A stretch of DNA of 64,000 nt from Geobacteraceae bacterium (GTDB taxonomy: Bacteria; Desulfobacterota; Desulfuromonadia; Geobacterales; Pseudopelobacteraceae), in NCBI GenBank assembly GCA_013336525.1, contig JAAXTM010000006.1, forward strand, positions 62,001-126,000, in the 5' to 3' direction. The notes under the pieces are model-generated. The model saw only the letters and a list, made by a program, of their open reading frames with translations. It was not told where the DNA came from and made no database searches. The translations under genes were made by a program, and so were the position numbers. The first letter of the stretch is position 1, and each line of letters opens with the position of its first letter. Positions 50,725 to 59,451 of this stretch are shown one piece after another.

Positions 50725-51738
50725 TTACTTCACCAAGGCCAGGTCGGCAATTACAGGAAGATGATCAGACCCGATATCCGGGCCAACTACGCTGAGAAGT
50801 GGCGTGAACCTTTTCCCTGTCAGGATATGATCTATTCTAACGCTATACGAAAAATTGCGCACTGACACTCGCTGGGACCATCCATAGCCACACCCGGCCT
50901 CAGAAAATGCATTTGTGAAATCATCCCATACAGACTTGTAAATACTGCTATCTACCGGCGTATTAAAATCACCGGCAATGATTTTCGGAAGCGATAATGT
51001 ATCTATATAGCGACGAACTTCTTGCGCAGCACGGTGCCGAAAAGCGGTTTCCTCAAGACACAATCCACTCCGCGAAGGACGCAAAAACGTATATCGGTCA
51101 AGTATCTGCATCAGACCAAAACGGGGCGTCGGCAACTGCAAAGAGCAGACAGCTACATCTCCACCGGGGGTCTGTGCATTTACATGCAAAAGACATGTCG
51201 ATGGCCACTCACCTTTTGGCGGCATAACCTGTACAAGGTTAACCTTGCGTAACGGAAACCTGGAAAGAACAGCCAAACCACGCGCTGTAATCATATACCA
51301 GCCAGGCGGCAACGAAAGCTTAATCTCTTCAGGACACTCCTGCAGTGCAACAATATCGGCAGATGATTCGCTAATTACCGAAACTAAATGTGACGTATCG
51401 TATTTTGCCGAGTCGAGATTACAGGTTAAAACTCTCAGCTTCTTAGTTCCTGAATAGTCGGAGTGGGTAACTTTGCTTAGTGGGAGATTGAAGTGCATGA
51501 AGGGTCCAACAATAATAAGCGCCGCAATCCCGAGCGGAAGTAACAATCGCCTATCATAATATACCGCAAGGGGAACAAGCAGAAACAGTGGTAAAGCCAG
51601 CAACCAGCGAGGTCCAAACAACAACATGGTAGCAGGCCACCAACGGTCACCACTGACATACATAAACAACAGTGCTGAAAAAACCAGTGCCGTATAAGAA
51701 TACGCAACCCATTGCAGATAGCGGCCAATTTTATTCAT
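50725..51738 (-). CDS. endonuclease/exonuclease/phosphatase family membrane protein
   Basis: LTCNLDS..., ADIVALQECPEE, IIAGDFNTP, RIDHIL, SDHLPV. Confidence 0.85.
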   Translation of the reverse strand: MNKIGRYLQWVAYSYTALVFSALLFMYVSGDRWWPATMLLFGPRWLLALPLFLLVPLAVYYDRRLLLPLGIAALIIVGPFMHFNLPLSKVTHSDYSGTKKLRVLTCNLDSAKYDTSHLVSVISESSADIVALQECPEEIKLSLPPGWYMITARGLAVLSRFPLRKVNLVQVMPPKGEWPSTCLLHVNAQTPGGDVAVCSLQLPTPRFGLMQILDRYTFLRPSRSGLCLEETAFRHRAAQEVRRYIDTLSLPKIIAGDFNTPVDSSIYKSVWDDFTNAFSEAGCGYGWSQRVSVRNFSYSVRIDHILTGKRFTPLLSVVGPDIGSDHLPVIADLALVK

Positions 51739-51782
51739 TATTATCGTTATAATTTAGAAATCCTGACACTAACTTCAATCTG

Positions 51783-52047
51783 TTCGCCGCCGTCAAAAGT
51801 ATTACTGGATGTTGTTTGAAGCGTTTATGAAAACATACATCCAGTTAGCTGTTTTATCAGTCACTTTTAAGCGATGAACGCGGAGAAATCAAATGATATA
51901 AATAAATTCTGACTGAACAAAAAAATTGTCTGTAGCTAATAAAAGCCTGATTTTATAGGCGTTCATCCGCGTTTATCTGTGGTAAATGCTTTTCAATGCT
52001 TAATCCTGAGGATGTCCTGAAGCTAAGTCGATTTTCAGCTTCGGGAT
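51783..52047. repeat. intergenic long inverted-repeat element (copy G) with nested ACTGGATGT hairpin at 51804-51845
   Basis: Same module order as copy E: AAAAGTATTACTGGATGTTGTTTG...ACATCCAGTTAG, TTTTAAGCGATGAACGCGGAG, GCGTTCATCCGCGTTTATCTGTGG, TCCTGAAGCT...AGCTTCGGGATTAC. Confidence 0.7.
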
Positions 52048-52167
52048 TACAACTCAAAAACAGTCCTCTGTCCTCTGCTTAAACAAAGTGTAAACTTTCC
52101 CGACAGACAGAAAAAGGCGCTGCAAACGCAACGCCTTTTTTTGCCAAACTATGTATGGTGGTTGGTC

Positions 52168-52932
52168 TTAGGCGTTTTTGTTCATGCGGCGTTTGCCGAA
52201 TACTGCAAGACCAAGCATACCCATTCCGAGGAGTACCATAGTGCCAGGCTCAGGGACTGGAACTTGCTCATAGATTACATCATTAGCGCAGTTAACACCC
52301 CACCCAATGATGAAGCCCATATCACCAACAGCAAATCTACCATTATTAAAGTCAAATGAAGTTACTGTGGCGTCAGTAAGACCTGCAAAATATACAGTTC
52401 CTATTTGATTTATGTTATATGGGTTGTCATTATAATAACGGCTGTTCAGTAAATCAGCCGATACGGCAATCGCGTGATCGTTGCGGATAGTGAGGTCTGT
52501 ACCACCTGTTGTCACGTAATTGGATATAGGGTTAATTCCCTTTACAGAACTGAGACCAGCACCCGTAATATTGAACAAGGCATAATCGCCTGCGGCTTGA
52601 CCGCTTCTAACAATATAATCCCATGTTGTATCTGTGGCATTGTTCAACACATTAATAAACAGGTCCGTTGTGTAAAGATCGGACCAGCTATTGCTAAAGC
52701 TTAAATCCTGTGTAAATGTTATCTGACTCAATGTGCGGTCGGCCTCGATAGTAGCAGTACCACCAGTGATATCCGGGTGACCAATGACATCTTTAGAATT
52801 ATCCCCTGGGTCAGTCGTACTTTCCCATGTAGGCCAGAATTTTGCCGTATCCCCAAAAGTAGAGACAGCATAGGACGTTTGACTAAATGCAAGTTGCGCG
52901 ATAATGCCAAGTGTAAATAATACTTTCTTCAT
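52168..52932 (-). CDS. PEP-CTERM sorting domain-containing secreted protein
   Basis: Signal peptide; C-terminus VPVPEPGTMVLLGMGMLGLAVFGKRRMNKNA. Confidence 0.93.
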   Translation of the reverse strand: MKKVLFTLGIIAQLAFSQTSYAVSTFGDTAKFWPTWESTTDPGDNSKDVIGHPDITGGTATIEADRTLSQITFTQDLSFSNSWSDLYTTDLFINVLNNATDTTWDYIVRSGQAAGDYALFNITGAGLSSVKGINPISNYVTTGGTDLTIRNDHAIAVSADLLNSRYYNDNPYNINQIGTVYFAGLTDATVTSFDFNNGRFAVGDMGFIIGWGVNCANDVIYEQVPVPEPGTMVLLGMGMLGLAVFGKRRMNKNA

Positions 52933-53012
52933 GACTTTGTTCCTCCATTATTTGTGGTAGAGCATATTTAGTGGGTTAATTAATAATCCAAAAGTGTGCT
53001 GTACACTGTTTT

Positions 53013-53029
53013 AGCATTAATAGTGCCAA
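53013..53029 (-). promoter_or_regulatory. sigma-54 promoter of PEP-CTERM gene
   Basis: Reverse strand TTGGCACTATTAATGCT, GG-N10-GC. Confidence 0.7.
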
Positions 53030-53131
53030 CTAAATAACATACTGTTTAAAAAGCATATTAACATTAGAAGAGAAGTCATTATGGGGATTTGTAAAGAATT
53101 TCGACAGGGGGTATTCGGGATAGACCGTCCA

Positions 53132-53164
53132 CCTGTGACGCTACCCGTCAGGCAGCGTCACAGG
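53132..53164. terminator. perfect 11-bp hairpin downstream of beta-helix gene
   Basis: CCTGTGACGCT-ACCCGTCAGGC-AGCGTCACAGG. Confidence 0.6.
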
Positions 53165-53200
53165 AAACCTTCAAGTGCTTTTGAAAGTGAACTGCATCAG

Positions 53201-55714
53201 TTAAGGCATGCGAATAAGTGCTTTTGGCGCTGCGGGTGGAGTAACCGGGTTGTTAACCGTTAAGGAAACAGCTGCAGAAGTCCCCACATTGTTGGCGGCA
53301 TCGTATGCTTTTGCTGATAGAGAGTATATTCCATTTACCACAGTCTTGGTGTTCCAACTGAAACTGAATGGAGAAACCAAAGCGGTGTACAGTGGCGAGC
53401 TGTTTAAATAATAAACAACCCTATTCACCCCAATGTTGTCAAAGGTTCCGACAGTAACTGGAACCACACCCATTATCGTGGCAGATGTGGCTGGTGAAGT
53501 TATAGAGACCGTAGGGGAATTAGTGTCAAATGATCCGGCAACATCTAAAAGGATTTCTAACTCACCGGTGGCAGTTCCGGCAAAATTCTGAATTGCACTG
53601 GCAACACCATCTTTTTCGGCAATCAGTTTGTAAGGCGCAAATGTAGTCGTAGTCAAACCAGCTGTGCTGCATTCCAGGCCTTTACCCTCTTTCTTAAATT
53701 CCGGAAGGACAATACTTACAAAGCCACTGTCACTGGTTGTTCCAACATATGTGTTAGATTTGCTGTCGGTGGCCGTTACAGTTGCACCAGGAATAAATTG
53801 TCCCAAAGCATTCTTTATTGTTATATTTGCGCTCCATTTTACGGTTAAATCACTCTGCCCTGAAGTATTCCAACAGAACTGACTCGGAAAACTTGTCATA
53901 TAGATAGTATCTAAAAGGCTATTTCCCGTTTCAGGTCCAATCCAGTAACCGTACTCTATAGGCGCAACTGTTGGCGTGCCAGTTTGAACTAGCGTATTGG
54001 AACGTAATGTAACACCTTTAACTGATGATCCGTCGTTACCGCCGAATCGCACAGCTTGATGTGAACTGGTAAACGTATTGTGGTGTATATCAAGTGTCCC
54101 ACCGGTTGTCATATCAACCGTTTGTAGTGAAAGGGCATTTGCATCTTTTCCTGTTCCGGAAGCAGATACGGTTATCTTGTTATCATGGATTGCTATATTG
54201 TCTGTTGCAGAACTGGCATTGATATTGATGCCATACGCCCTGTGGGCACCTTTTACATCAGTACTAGCAGTTATTGTGTTGTTTTTGACTATTAGATTTT
54301 CATGCCTACCAATACTGCTTCCCCAATTCCTTATTCTGATACCCACTACCTCAAGTCCAGCTTCGTCGTACTCAGCGTTTCTTGTCTCGTACAAACCAAG
54401 GATATTATTATTTGATATAGTTACGTTTTTTGTACCTTTTTCTGGAGTTGGAGAGTTACACCCTGAAGCTGCGTCAACGAGAATCCCACGACCCTTGATA
54501 GGTGTAATATTATTATTATCAATCGTAGTATTCAAGACGCCTGATATTCCAATTGCATAACCTTCTGTCACTGTTTCATTCTGCGATATAGAGTTACCTG
54601 ATATCAATGAAGTAACACTCTCGTTTCCGGCGTAACAGCTATAATAAAAAATTCCATATTGCGGTACATTGGAAATATTATTATTTGTAATCGTGTGACT
54701 ACCTTTTGACATTGAGAATGACATGCCACCCGTTCCGTGCATACGGTTAAACACTGACAGAGAGGTGCTGTTTATATTAGAATTGGTGACCGTTGGACTG
54801 ATGCAGTAAAAGCAATCGATCCCATGCGTATTGATTCCATTCATGTTTATAGTCATATTGCTGATAACCCAATTTGTTCCTATATATCTGATGCCGTTTG
54901 ACCTTACACCGTTGCCGACACCTTGACTAATTGTCCCATTTATTATTGTTACATCATTTGCCGCACCGTAATAGTCAGGCCCATCTGGCTCGTATGATGT
55001 TGTTTTTTGATAAGAATCCTGTACTACACCGTAATCATAGGCTGGCTTTATTGAAATCATACCGATTGTCTTTGGACTCGTACCAAAACCGGTTAATTGC
55101 AAGTATACTGCCGTATCAACTGTTGGCTTATACTGCCGTAACAAATCAAGATCACCTGCATCAGCATATCCACGATTCAAGTAATCCCCGGTGACTGTTT
55201 TTGCAAAAAGGACCGAATTATCAGACGCTTTTTTCAATTCAATGAGATATGAGTCTGTACTCGCCCCTTGGGCAAAAGCAAAGCCCAAGTATGTTTTCCC
55301 TCCTCTCAAAGTAAAAGTGGTGCTTTTCAAAGATGCTGTTGCTGATATCACTGCATCCCAACTTCCAAATGGAAATTTAGAAGCTGTTTTTGTTGCGGTT
55401 CCGCTTATTAATGTCCAGTTTGTTGGGGTAGAGCCATCGATCCAGTTTGAAAATGTATCGTTAGCGACTGTTGCCACATTGCCGTTCCCGAATGTAGCAG
55501 TATGGCCATTAAAGTCGAGAGTAATATTATTACCTTTAACGATGAAACAGGTTGTATCACACACGTAGTCGTCCTGTAGCGTGGTATTTGCAGTAATTGC
55601 TATAGGCTGAGTCAAGTGTGTAAGAGCAAAACATTTAGGCGGTTGCAAGAATGATAATGCAAAAACGAACCAGAATCCCGCTGACATAATGTATGCTTTA
55701 GTTTGCTTTTCCAT
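53201..55714 (-). CDS. secreted right-handed parallel beta-helix protein with C-terminal Ig-like domain
   Basis: Signal peptide; NNITLDFNGHTATFG and many NNxI/TISNNNI repeats; Ig-like SPTVSITSPATSATIMGVVPV. Confidence 0.82.
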   Translation of the reverse strand: MEKQTKAYIMSAGFWFVFALSFLQPPKCFALTHLTQPIAITANTTLQDDYVCDTTCFIVKGNNITLDFNGHTATFGNGNVATVANDTFSNWIDGSTPTNWTLISGTATKTASKFPFGSWDAVISATASLKSTTFTLRGGKTYLGFAFAQGASTDSYLIELKKASDNSVLFAKTVTGDYLNRGYADAGDLDLLRQYKPTVDTAVYLQLTGFGTSPKTIGMISIKPAYDYGVVQDSYQKTTSYEPDGPDYYGAANDVTIINGTISQGVGNGVRSNGIRYIGTNWVISNMTINMNGINTHGIDCFYCISPTVTNSNINSTSLSVFNRMHGTGGMSFSMSKGSHTITNNNISNVPQYGIFYYSCYAGNESVTSLISGNSISQNETVTEGYAIGISGVLNTTIDNNNITPIKGRGILVDAASGCNSPTPEKGTKNVTISNNNILGLYETRNAEYDEAGLEVVGIRIRNWGSSIGRHENLIVKNNTITASTDVKGAHRAYGININASSATDNIAIHDNKITVSASGTGKDANALSLQTVDMTTGGTLDIHHNTFTSSHQAVRFGGNDGSSVKGVTLRSNTLVQTGTPTVAPIEYGYWIGPETGNSLLDTIYMTSFPSQFCWNTSGQSDLTVKWSANITIKNALGQFIPGATVTATDSKSNTYVGTTSDSGFVSIVLPEFKKEGKGLECSTAGLTTTTFAPYKLIAEKDGVASAIQNFAGTATGELEILLDVAGSFDTNSPTVSITSPATSATIMGVVPVTVGTFDNIGVNRVVYYLNSSPLYTALVSPFSFSWNTKTVVNGIYSLSAKAYDAANNVGTSAAVSLTVNNPVTPPAAPKALIRMP

Positions 55715-55759
55715 TTTCGTTCTCCTTTACTGATCTAGTGTCATTGAAGTTATTTCCAT

Positions 55760-55796
55760 AAAAAAACAGGCCGCCATTCTGGCATAACCTGTTTTT
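55760..55796 (-). terminator. intrinsic terminator in riboswitch leader
   Basis: Reverse strand AACAGG...GCCAGAATGGC...CCTGTTTTTTT. Confidence 0.8.
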
Positions 55797-55877
55797 TCGA
55801 TAACCCGGCTATCCTGAGTAATTTCAGGACCCGCAGCTTTGTGACCCCAGGTTACCCTGAGTTTACCTGTTCGAAAA
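55794..55877 (-). ncRNA. GEMM-I cyclic dinucleotide riboswitch aptamer (G20-type)
   Basis: Reverse strand TTTTCGAACAGGTAAACTCAGG-GTAA-CCTGGGGTCACAAAGCTGCGGGTCCTGAaattacTCAGGATAGCCGGGTTATCGAAAA. Confidence 0.82.
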
Positions 55878-55926
55878 CAGATGATTCAGTTTATATGTCA
55901 AAATATTGCGAAATCCAAAAATCTTA

Positions 55927-55942
55927 AGTGATGATCATCACA
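55927..55942. promoter_or_regulatory. CRP-type binding site
   Basis: AGTGA-TGATCA-TCACA. Confidence 0.58.
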
Positions 55943-56008
55943 AAGCAGCGTATTAACTTACAAAAATATGGTTTTCACTTCACTAATTAAAGCGACTCCA
56001 GAGCAATT

Positions 56009-57367
56009 CTAACAGAATTGATTAGGAATTTTAGAGATGCAAAAGCGATACTTTCCTGAACTTTCCGACTGAATCGACTCAGTATACTCTATTGTGTGTC
56101 TCATTCTATCACCAAAACGTTCTAAAGCAAGTCGATTGATATCAGACTCCGTCTGCTCAGAAAAGCATTCCCCCTTCACAATCCTGAATATCAGGTAATC
56201 TATCTCTTCTTGAACAATCTGCATCTGCTTCACGCCAGGTAGATGCATGGCAAAATTTTCAGTGAGCGAAATCCCCGAAATATAATTACCATCAGGTGTC
56301 ACCACATAATCTGCCACACGACCTTCTAAAGAGTCCATAATCGGGTAGGTGCAGCCACAGTGGCAAGACGTTTTCGTCGAAGGCACGCCAACGTCACCGA
56401 CTTTATATCGAATAAATGGCATTCCATAATTGGTTAGATCAGTAACCACAATAGCCCCCGGTTCACCCGGAGGGACCGGTTTACCATCCCTTATAAATTC
56501 GACTAACAGAGTGTCGCAATTCAGGTGCATATTTCCTTCCGGACACTCACAGGCTATTAAACTTACCTCTTCGCACCCATAACGATTTGTCACCCGACAA
56601 CCAAAAACCTCCTCAATTGCCTGTCTTTCAAAATCGTGTAGAACCATACACGTGCTGATGATACCTCGCGGTTTTATTCCAGAAAGCCCTTTACTCTGCA
56701 TAAAACGGGCAAAAAGAAAGAGCGAATGAGCATGGCCGAAGAGAATAGCAGGAGGTTTTTTACACAGCGTTTGATGAAAACGACTCATCTCTTTCTCATC
56801 CATTTTGAGAGTGTCGAGATAATCGTACCGTGTCAGTAACAGGTTGCGAAGATACAATCGCCAGTTCAATTTATTATCCGGGTTCCCCCATATGGCACCC
56901 ACTCGCTCACCAATATCCCACCCCGCCCAACGGTCGTAGGTCATGGTAACAGCGCGCTTCCACTGTGAACTTTCCTCATCGACAAAGAATTCAAGCGAAA
57001 CACCAGTAGACCCGGAAGTTTTTCTTGGTATAAGCTGATTTTTTTGATAATTACGAGCAATCATTTGTTCAGAGTTGGAACGTATTTTATCTTTCGTGAG
57101 AATGGGAAAATTCAGAAAATCAGAAGTTTTTTTTATATTTTCTGGTCTGAATTGGTCCATATCAAAAATCAGCCTATAGAAACTGGTATTTTCATAGGCA
57201 TGCACAAGAAGCTTACTTAGGAGCTGCCATTGATCAGTCTGTACTAACTGCCGCTTACGATATTTTGCACCATTCAACTGTTGAAGATGTTGTAAATAAG
57301 GTGTACCTTCCTTGGCAGCCCAAAGCGGTGCTATTATGTTTCGGATAAATAAACTGCTAAGGCTCAT
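56009..57367 (-). CDS. phenylacetate-CoA ligase/CapK-like AMP-binding protein
   Basis: RKTSGSTGVSLEFF; NRYGCEEVSLIACEC; VTDLTNYGMPFIRYKVGDVG. Confidence 0.88.
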   Translation of the reverse strand: MSLSSLFIRNIIAPLWAAKEGTPYLQHLQQLNGAKYRKRQLVQTDQWQLLSKLLVHAYENTSFYRLIFDMDQFRPENIKKTSDFLNFPILTKDKIRSNSEQMIARNYQKNQLIPRKTSGSTGVSLEFFVDEESSQWKRAVTMTYDRWAGWDIGERVGAIWGNPDNKLNWRLYLRNLLLTRYDYLDTLKMDEKEMSRFHQTLCKKPPAILFGHAHSLFLFARFMQSKGLSGIKPRGIISTCMVLHDFERQAIEEVFGCRVTNRYGCEEVSLIACECPEGNMHLNCDTLLVEFIRDGKPVPPGEPGAIVVTDLTNYGMPFIRYKVGDVGVPSTKTSCHCGCTYPIMDSLEGRVADYVVTPDGNYISGISLTENFAMHLPGVKQMQIVQEEIDYLIFRIVKGECFSEQTESDINRLALERFGDRMRHTIEYTESIQSESSGKYRFCISKIPNQFC

Positions 57368-57419
57368 TTGAGACCCTCAGTATATCTTGAATAATTGAGA
57401 ATGGTACTCGTGAATGCGG

Positions 57420-58529
57420 TCACAATAATACCTCTCTTAGATACAAATAGTTTAAAGTCGCTTCTGCCATAGACTTATTATTATCAAGTGTAGGCAGTTT
57501 CTCGCACAATATACTTAAAATGGATTGGATACTTTGTGATTCATAATTGATTATCTGGTTAGCACTGAGATTGATCATCTTACTAAATTCGATACATTTT
57601 TCATGGTAAGGCAGCATAAGTAATGGAACATTTAGTGAATATGCAAAAACTATAGAGTGAAGACGCATACCAATTAAACACCGCATTTTTTTAATTGTCA
57701 TAGCCATGTTGTTTAGATTGCCATCATATTCATAATAAAGAAGGCGATCTTTATATTCAGGCATCTGGCTAATTAGATTCTGACATAAAGCCCTATCGCC
57801 AACATCTTTATTTGAGTTAAAACAAAGTAATAAAATTTTTTGCGACACATTATTAGCCAATATTTCTTTTATTAGATTACAAACATAGTTATTCCGAGCG
57901 ACTTCTTTGTTTGTGTCTCCATTTGAATGCCGTTCAAAATTGCACAGCGAAAAACCAATTATGTCTTCGTTATAACTTTGCCTAACACAATTAATAATAT
58001 TAGGTTCACATGCTTTTGATATAAGCACGCCTAAGTCATTAGTTTTATGATAATTAATGTCTATATTCATACTTGATATTCTATCGTAGCTTGTAGAATC
58101 TCTAACTGTTAATAAGTCAAAGTATTTCAAAAGTTCTTTACATTCTAATTCAGCTGCTACGTTCTTAAATGGACCAATTGATACTCCAATACCACAAACA
58201 ATCTGCCTACCTTTTTTTTTAAAACAATTCTTCCAAAGATTAAGACTACCAAAAGTATGGAAATTAGACCCTCCACAAAACAGATTAAGGTCGAATTTGT
58301 TAGCAACCCTTTTATATCTGTATTCCCGGTATTTATACTCAAACCTATCTGGGATATATTTGGTATAAATTGGACTTACCCTGCCATATTCAGAAGTGAA
58401 TGCAGTATTTGAAGTTAGAGATAAAGATGTGTTTATTTTATATTCTTTAGTAGCCCATTGCGTTACTTTAACAAATGCATCATCACCTGCATTTGAATAT
58501 CCATAATATCCAACTAATAATGTTTTCAT
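57420..58529 (-). CDS. polysaccharide pyruvyl transferase family protein
   Basis: YYGYSNAGDDAFVKV; LIGMRLHSIVFAYSLNVPLLMLPYHEKC. Confidence 0.88.
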   Translation of the reverse strand: MKTLLVGYYGYSNAGDDAFVKVTQWATKEYKINTSLSLTSNTAFTSEYGRVSPIYTKYIPDRFEYKYREYRYKRVANKFDLNLFCGGSNFHTFGSLNLWKNCFKKKGRQIVCGIGVSIGPFKNVAAELECKELLKYFDLLTVRDSTSYDRISSMNIDINYHKTNDLGVLISKACEPNIINCVRQSYNEDIIGFSLCNFERHSNGDTNKEVARNNYVCNLIKEILANNVSQKILLLCFNSNKDVGDRALCQNLISQMPEYKDRLLYYEYDGNLNNMAMTIKKMRCLIGMRLHSIVFAYSLNVPLLMLPYHEKCIEFSKMINLSANQIINYESQSIQSILSILCEKLPTLDNNKSMAEATLNYLYLREVLL

Positions 58530-59437
58530 TTAGCCACCTCTTTGCGACGCCCATTGATAATTAATAATAAAATTGAGCGAATAAGCATTACAATAGTTTC
58601 AATGCGGAAGGGATAAAGAATTGTTGACAGTGTAAAAAGCTTTAAAGCATTACCGATATCATCCTGATCATAATAATTATGAGCCATTGATTTATAAGTA
58701 TCCGCATAGAATTTAATGTAAGTCATTATACTTATTTGAGTAGAAATTTCGCTATTGCAGGTGTTTTTTGAAAAAACTATAAAAGCATGATAATACATTC
58801 TAAAATTATTTTTTGTCAGACTTCCTGGCGTTATCCTGTAGTAAACAAGTTTCTCATCTAAAAAAACAAACTTAAATTTGCTTGAAATGCGTATCCATAA
58901 ATCATAATCCTCAGACACCGTAAGTTTAGTATCAAAATATCCACACTGTTCAAAACATTCTTTTCTGACTAAAACAGATGAAAGGCAAATAAAGTTACTG
59001 ATCAGTATATTATTAAGAATATAACCTTCATAATGCTTTCTTTTATTGGTAGAAACAAACTGAGAATTCTTATCAATCAATTGCCTGTCTGTATAGCTAA
59101 CTCCAATACTCTCATCATTTTCAAGGGATCTAATTTGTTTACCAATTTTATTTGCAGCCCAGACATCATCTGAATCTATAAAAGCAATATAGTCACCTGT
59201 TGCTGCCAAAATTCCCGTATTGCGAGCACTTGATACTCCATGATTAGCTGTGTTGATAAGTTTTACTTTTTCATTGAATTTTGAAATAACTTTATCTGCA
59301 GAGTCATCGGTTGATCCATCATTTACAACTATTACTTCCATGTTATTATAATCTTGATTAAAAACTGAAGTAATAGTTTCTAATATAAAAACACTTGAAT
59401 TATACATTGGGATTATTACTGAGACTTTGCTACACAT
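58526..59437 (-). CDS. glycosyltransferase family 2
   Basis: VSVIIPMYNSSVFILETITSVFNQDYNNMEVIVVNDGSTDDS; AFIDSDDVW. Confidence 0.95.
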   Translation of the reverse strand: MCSKVSVIIPMYNSSVFILETITSVFNQDYNNMEVIVVNDGSTDDSADKVISKFNEKVKLINTANHGVSSARNTGILAATGDYIAFIDSDDVWAANKIGKQIRSLENDESIGVSYTDRQLIDKNSQFVSTNKRKHYEGYILNNILISNFICLSSVLVRKECFEQCGYFDTKLTVSEDYDLWIRISSKFKFVFLDEKLVYYRITPGSLTKNNFRMYYHAFIVFSKNTCNSEISTQISIMTYIKFYADTYKSMAHNYYDQDDIGNALKLFTLSTILYPFRIETIVMLIRSILLLIINGRRKEVAK

Positions 59438-59451
59438 ATATAGATCCTATA

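Noticed and set aside
53664-55568. Plus-strand ORFs within the beta-helix gene
   Set aside because: Antisense to a well-supported secreted protein, hydrophobic composition from complement of Asn/Thr codons
53201-55714. PEP-CTERM sorting signal on the beta-helix protein
   Set aside because: C-terminus ends PPAAPKALIRMP without PEP motif, TM helix or basic tail
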